Origin: Nitrosopumilus ureiphilus
GTDB lineage: Archaea > Thermoproteota > Nitrososphaeria > Nitrososphaerales > Nitrosopumilaceae
DNA length: 64,000 nucleotides
NCBI RefSeq assembly: GCF_013407185.1
Contig: NZ_CP026995.1
Coordinates: 1,447,913-1,511,912 of the forward strand
Direction: 5' to 3'
Within the stretch, counting starts at the first letter, position 1, and every line of letters begins with the position of its first letter. Under the pieces are notes generated by a model. It worked only from the letters and a program-made list of their open reading frames with translations. It searched no databases and was not told where the DNA came from. The translations under genes were made by a program, and so were the position numbers. Shown here one piece after another: positions 62,711 to 64,000 of the stretch.

Positions 62711-62993
62711 TGAGAAGAGTCTCGGTGTTTCAACTTTGTATTCTACACCAAAACATCCTATGTGTTTTTTTGTTTTGCTTTGTGTTGTATTGAGTATAAA
62801 CATTATTTCATCCAATAGAATTATCCAATTAAGATTCTGTTTGTTTTTTGATTACAAACAAGTATTGGAGTTATTGTAGAAACAAAAAAATCCAAGTTTA
62901 TTAAAAAAAATATGTAAAACAGTTATCAATGATCATATTTTTTACATTTTTTACTACATATCAGAACAAAACAAATAATAATTATATTTCATA

Positions 62994-63289
62994 TCAAATA
63001 TTCTTTATCATATTGAAGTGTATTGTATGACATCTCAATTCTACATCATTGCAATCTAAAAATGCCTTTATTGCTGCAATTGGTAAATTGATAGTATTTG
63101 CAGATATGGTTTTTTTGAGATGCATTAGTCTTCCATCATAATTTGTAATTTTTCTTGAGAAATAGAAGTCAGTGTATCATATCTTTTACATCAAAAAAGG
63201 TCAGGAATTTATCCAAATGTTGGATGTGTGTTTTCCTTGTTGCGGGGGATTTTATCGTATTTTCAAAAATCAACATACTTCTTTGCATG
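62994..63289 (-). pseudogene. N-terminal part of a tyrosine recombinase (integrase)
   Basis: ATG 63289 reads MQRSMLIFENTIKSPATRKT, HIQHLDKFLTFFDVKD, then frameshifts: TSISQEKLQIMMED in a second frame and LMHLKKTISANTINLPIAAI, KAFLDCNDVELR in a third. This is the SAM-like arm domain of thaumarchaeal integrases. No catalytic half follows. It is not contiguous in sequence with the C-terminal remnant at 32826, so it is a separate relic. Confidence 0.65.
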
Positions 63290-63331
63290 GTGTTTTTATA
63301 GAATAAAGTGGTATTTTAACCAGAATATCCC

Positions 63332-63571
63332 ATGTTAGAAAAACAATTCAAACCAGATTTACTCTACAACAGTATTGTTCATTTTTACATGGATAAGAAA
63401 GGTTATTCAAAAGATAGGGCAAATGCAATTGCCCAATCAGTGGTACAAAAGGAAGCTCAAAGAAGGATATGTAAAAATGAAAAATGCAAGCATTTTTCAC
63501 ATGATCACATCAGAAATGCTGAAACATGTCTAGTTGAGAATTGTGAGTGCAGTAAATTTTCAACTAAGTAA
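63332..63571 (+). CDS. Small Cys/His zinc-binding protein (79 aa)
   Basis: A helical start (SIVHFYMDKKGYSKDRANAI, AQSVVQKEAQRR) leads to a metal-site pattern: ICKNEKCKHFSHDHIRNAET, CLVENCECSKF. Five Cys and three His in 35 residues suggest one or two zinc sites. Overlaps the convergent exonuclease gene by 8 bp. Confidence 0.65.
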   Translation: MLEKQFKPDLLYNSIVHFYMDKKGYSKDRANAIAQSVVQKEAQRRICKNEKCKHFSHDHIRNAETCLVENCECSKFSTK

Positions 63572-64000
63572 AGTCATCTAAAGAATTCTCTATTAGTGGT
63601 TGAGCATTAATGCCAATTTTTCGTAATTGTTGGGCAAACTCATCTACAAAACCATGAATTGTGTAAACTTGTTCTGCTCCTGATTGTACTACCATTTCTA
63701 CAAGTTCATTATAATCACAGTGATCACTCATTGGAATTGAATAATCAGTTCTTCGTCCAAAAGAGAATCTAGAAGATTGAGCCCATCCACTAAACCCAAT
63801 TGTTACTGCACCATATTTTGATTTCATGTCCTGAATGAATTTATTTTTACTTGACATCATTGGCGCTACCATCACCCATGGTTTTTTCTCAAGCAATCCA
63901 TTTTTTTCAGCATCTGAGTGACCAATCCCATCCTTTAATGAAACTCCAAATTTTTGATGAAGTAAATTCATATCTTTAACAGAATCATGAAAGTAAAGTG
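63564..64000 (-). CDS. C-terminal part of a beta-lactamase/beta-CASP-fold exonuclease-like protein (cut by window edge)
   Basis: Open to the window end (LYFHDSVKDMNLLHQKFGVS...). Segments VMVAPMMSSKNKFI, TIGFSGWAQSSRF, YSIPMSDHCDYNELVEMVVQ and YTIHGFVDEFAQQLRKIGIN match the C-terminal end of the mRNA 3'-end-processing-factor-like or ligase-associated exonuclease family, with the conserved Asp-His near the end. The N-terminal metal-binding half lies outside. Confidence 0.75.
   Translation of the reverse strand, partial: LYFHDSVKDMNLLHQKFGVSLKDGIGHSDAEKNGLLEKKPWVMVAPMMSSKNKFIQDMKSKYGAVTIGFSGWAQSSRFSFGRRTDYSIPMSDHCDYNELVEMVVQSGAEQVYTIHGFVDEFAQQLRKIGINAQPLIENSLDDFT

Noticed and set aside
32826-63289. 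The two integrase fragments as ends of one SSV-type integrated element
   Set aside because: For such an element the N-part should be at the left and the C-part at the right on this strand; the order is reversed. The DNA between them holds core genes such as uvrABC, and the fragments are not contiguous halves.

Overview
The window reads as chromosome from an ammonia-oxidising archaeon of the Nitrosopumilus/Nitrosarchaeum type (Thaumarchaeota). The evidence is low GC (roughly one third), many leaderless or TTG/GTG starts preceded by TATA-like boxes, a membrane-anchored blue copper protein, an archaeal citrate synthase, a DUR3-like symporter, an iron-dependent semialdehyde/alcohol dehydrogenase like those of the thaumarchaeal carbon-fixation cycle, and a mesophile-type UvrABC set. 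Species cannot be read from the sequence alone.

Layout. 1-10 kb: mostly core genes (partial nickel/cobalt-transporter-like gene, symporter fused to a universal stress domain, Lrp-type regulator, ParB, citrate synthase, small regulators), ending in a frameshifted secreted-protein gene and a 16-bp tandem repeat. 10-27 kb: a mobile-element-like island with the parts of an archaeal DNA-transfer apparatus: two type IV pilin-like proteins, a VirB4-type ATPase, a very large VirD4/TraG-like ATPase with a C-terminal winged helix and a possible nuclease domain, a VirB6/TrbL-like membrane protein and a dedicated A24 prepilin peptidase. Interspersed are ribbon-helix-helix and zinc-finger miniproteins, a hicB with a broken hicA, a GC-rich structured block and a decayed AAA+ helicase gene. 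I find no recognisable relaxase. 28-33 kb: a type II restriction-modification island (Vsr, a protein made of two cytosine-C5 methyltransferases in tandem, a PD-(D/E)XK nuclease) ending at tRNA-Ile(GAU). An integrase pseudogene starts 20 bp past the tRNA. 33-37.5 kb: a replicon-like operon (divergent TFB, ParB-like protein, winged-helix protein) facing a ribbon-helix-helix gene across an operator array, then a Fic protein.

38-49 kb is core again: blue copper protein, uvrB-uvrA-uvrC, an FMN-binding protein, small helical proteins, a luciferase-like F420/FMN oxidoreductase and the iron dehydrogenase. 49-58.6 kb is a lineage-specific cluster of small secreted or membrane-anchored proteins. Several share a Cys-x-x-Pro...RGW domain, and several are preceded by the same imperfect palindrome, so they may form a local regulon. 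58.6-64 kb holds glycerate 2-kinase, miniproteins, a decayed histidine kinase, a class III nucleotidyl cyclase, a second decayed integrase and the C-terminal part of a beta-lactamase-fold exonuclease.

The best candidate for an under-described system is the transfer module at 10.3-26.3 kb: VirB4, VirB6-like and TraG-like proteins together with processed type IV pilins, and no relaxase. The inverted-repeat regulon at 49-56 kb comes second. Many accessory genes carry one or more frameshifts; some are clearly decay, but single homopolymer indels could also be sequencing errors.
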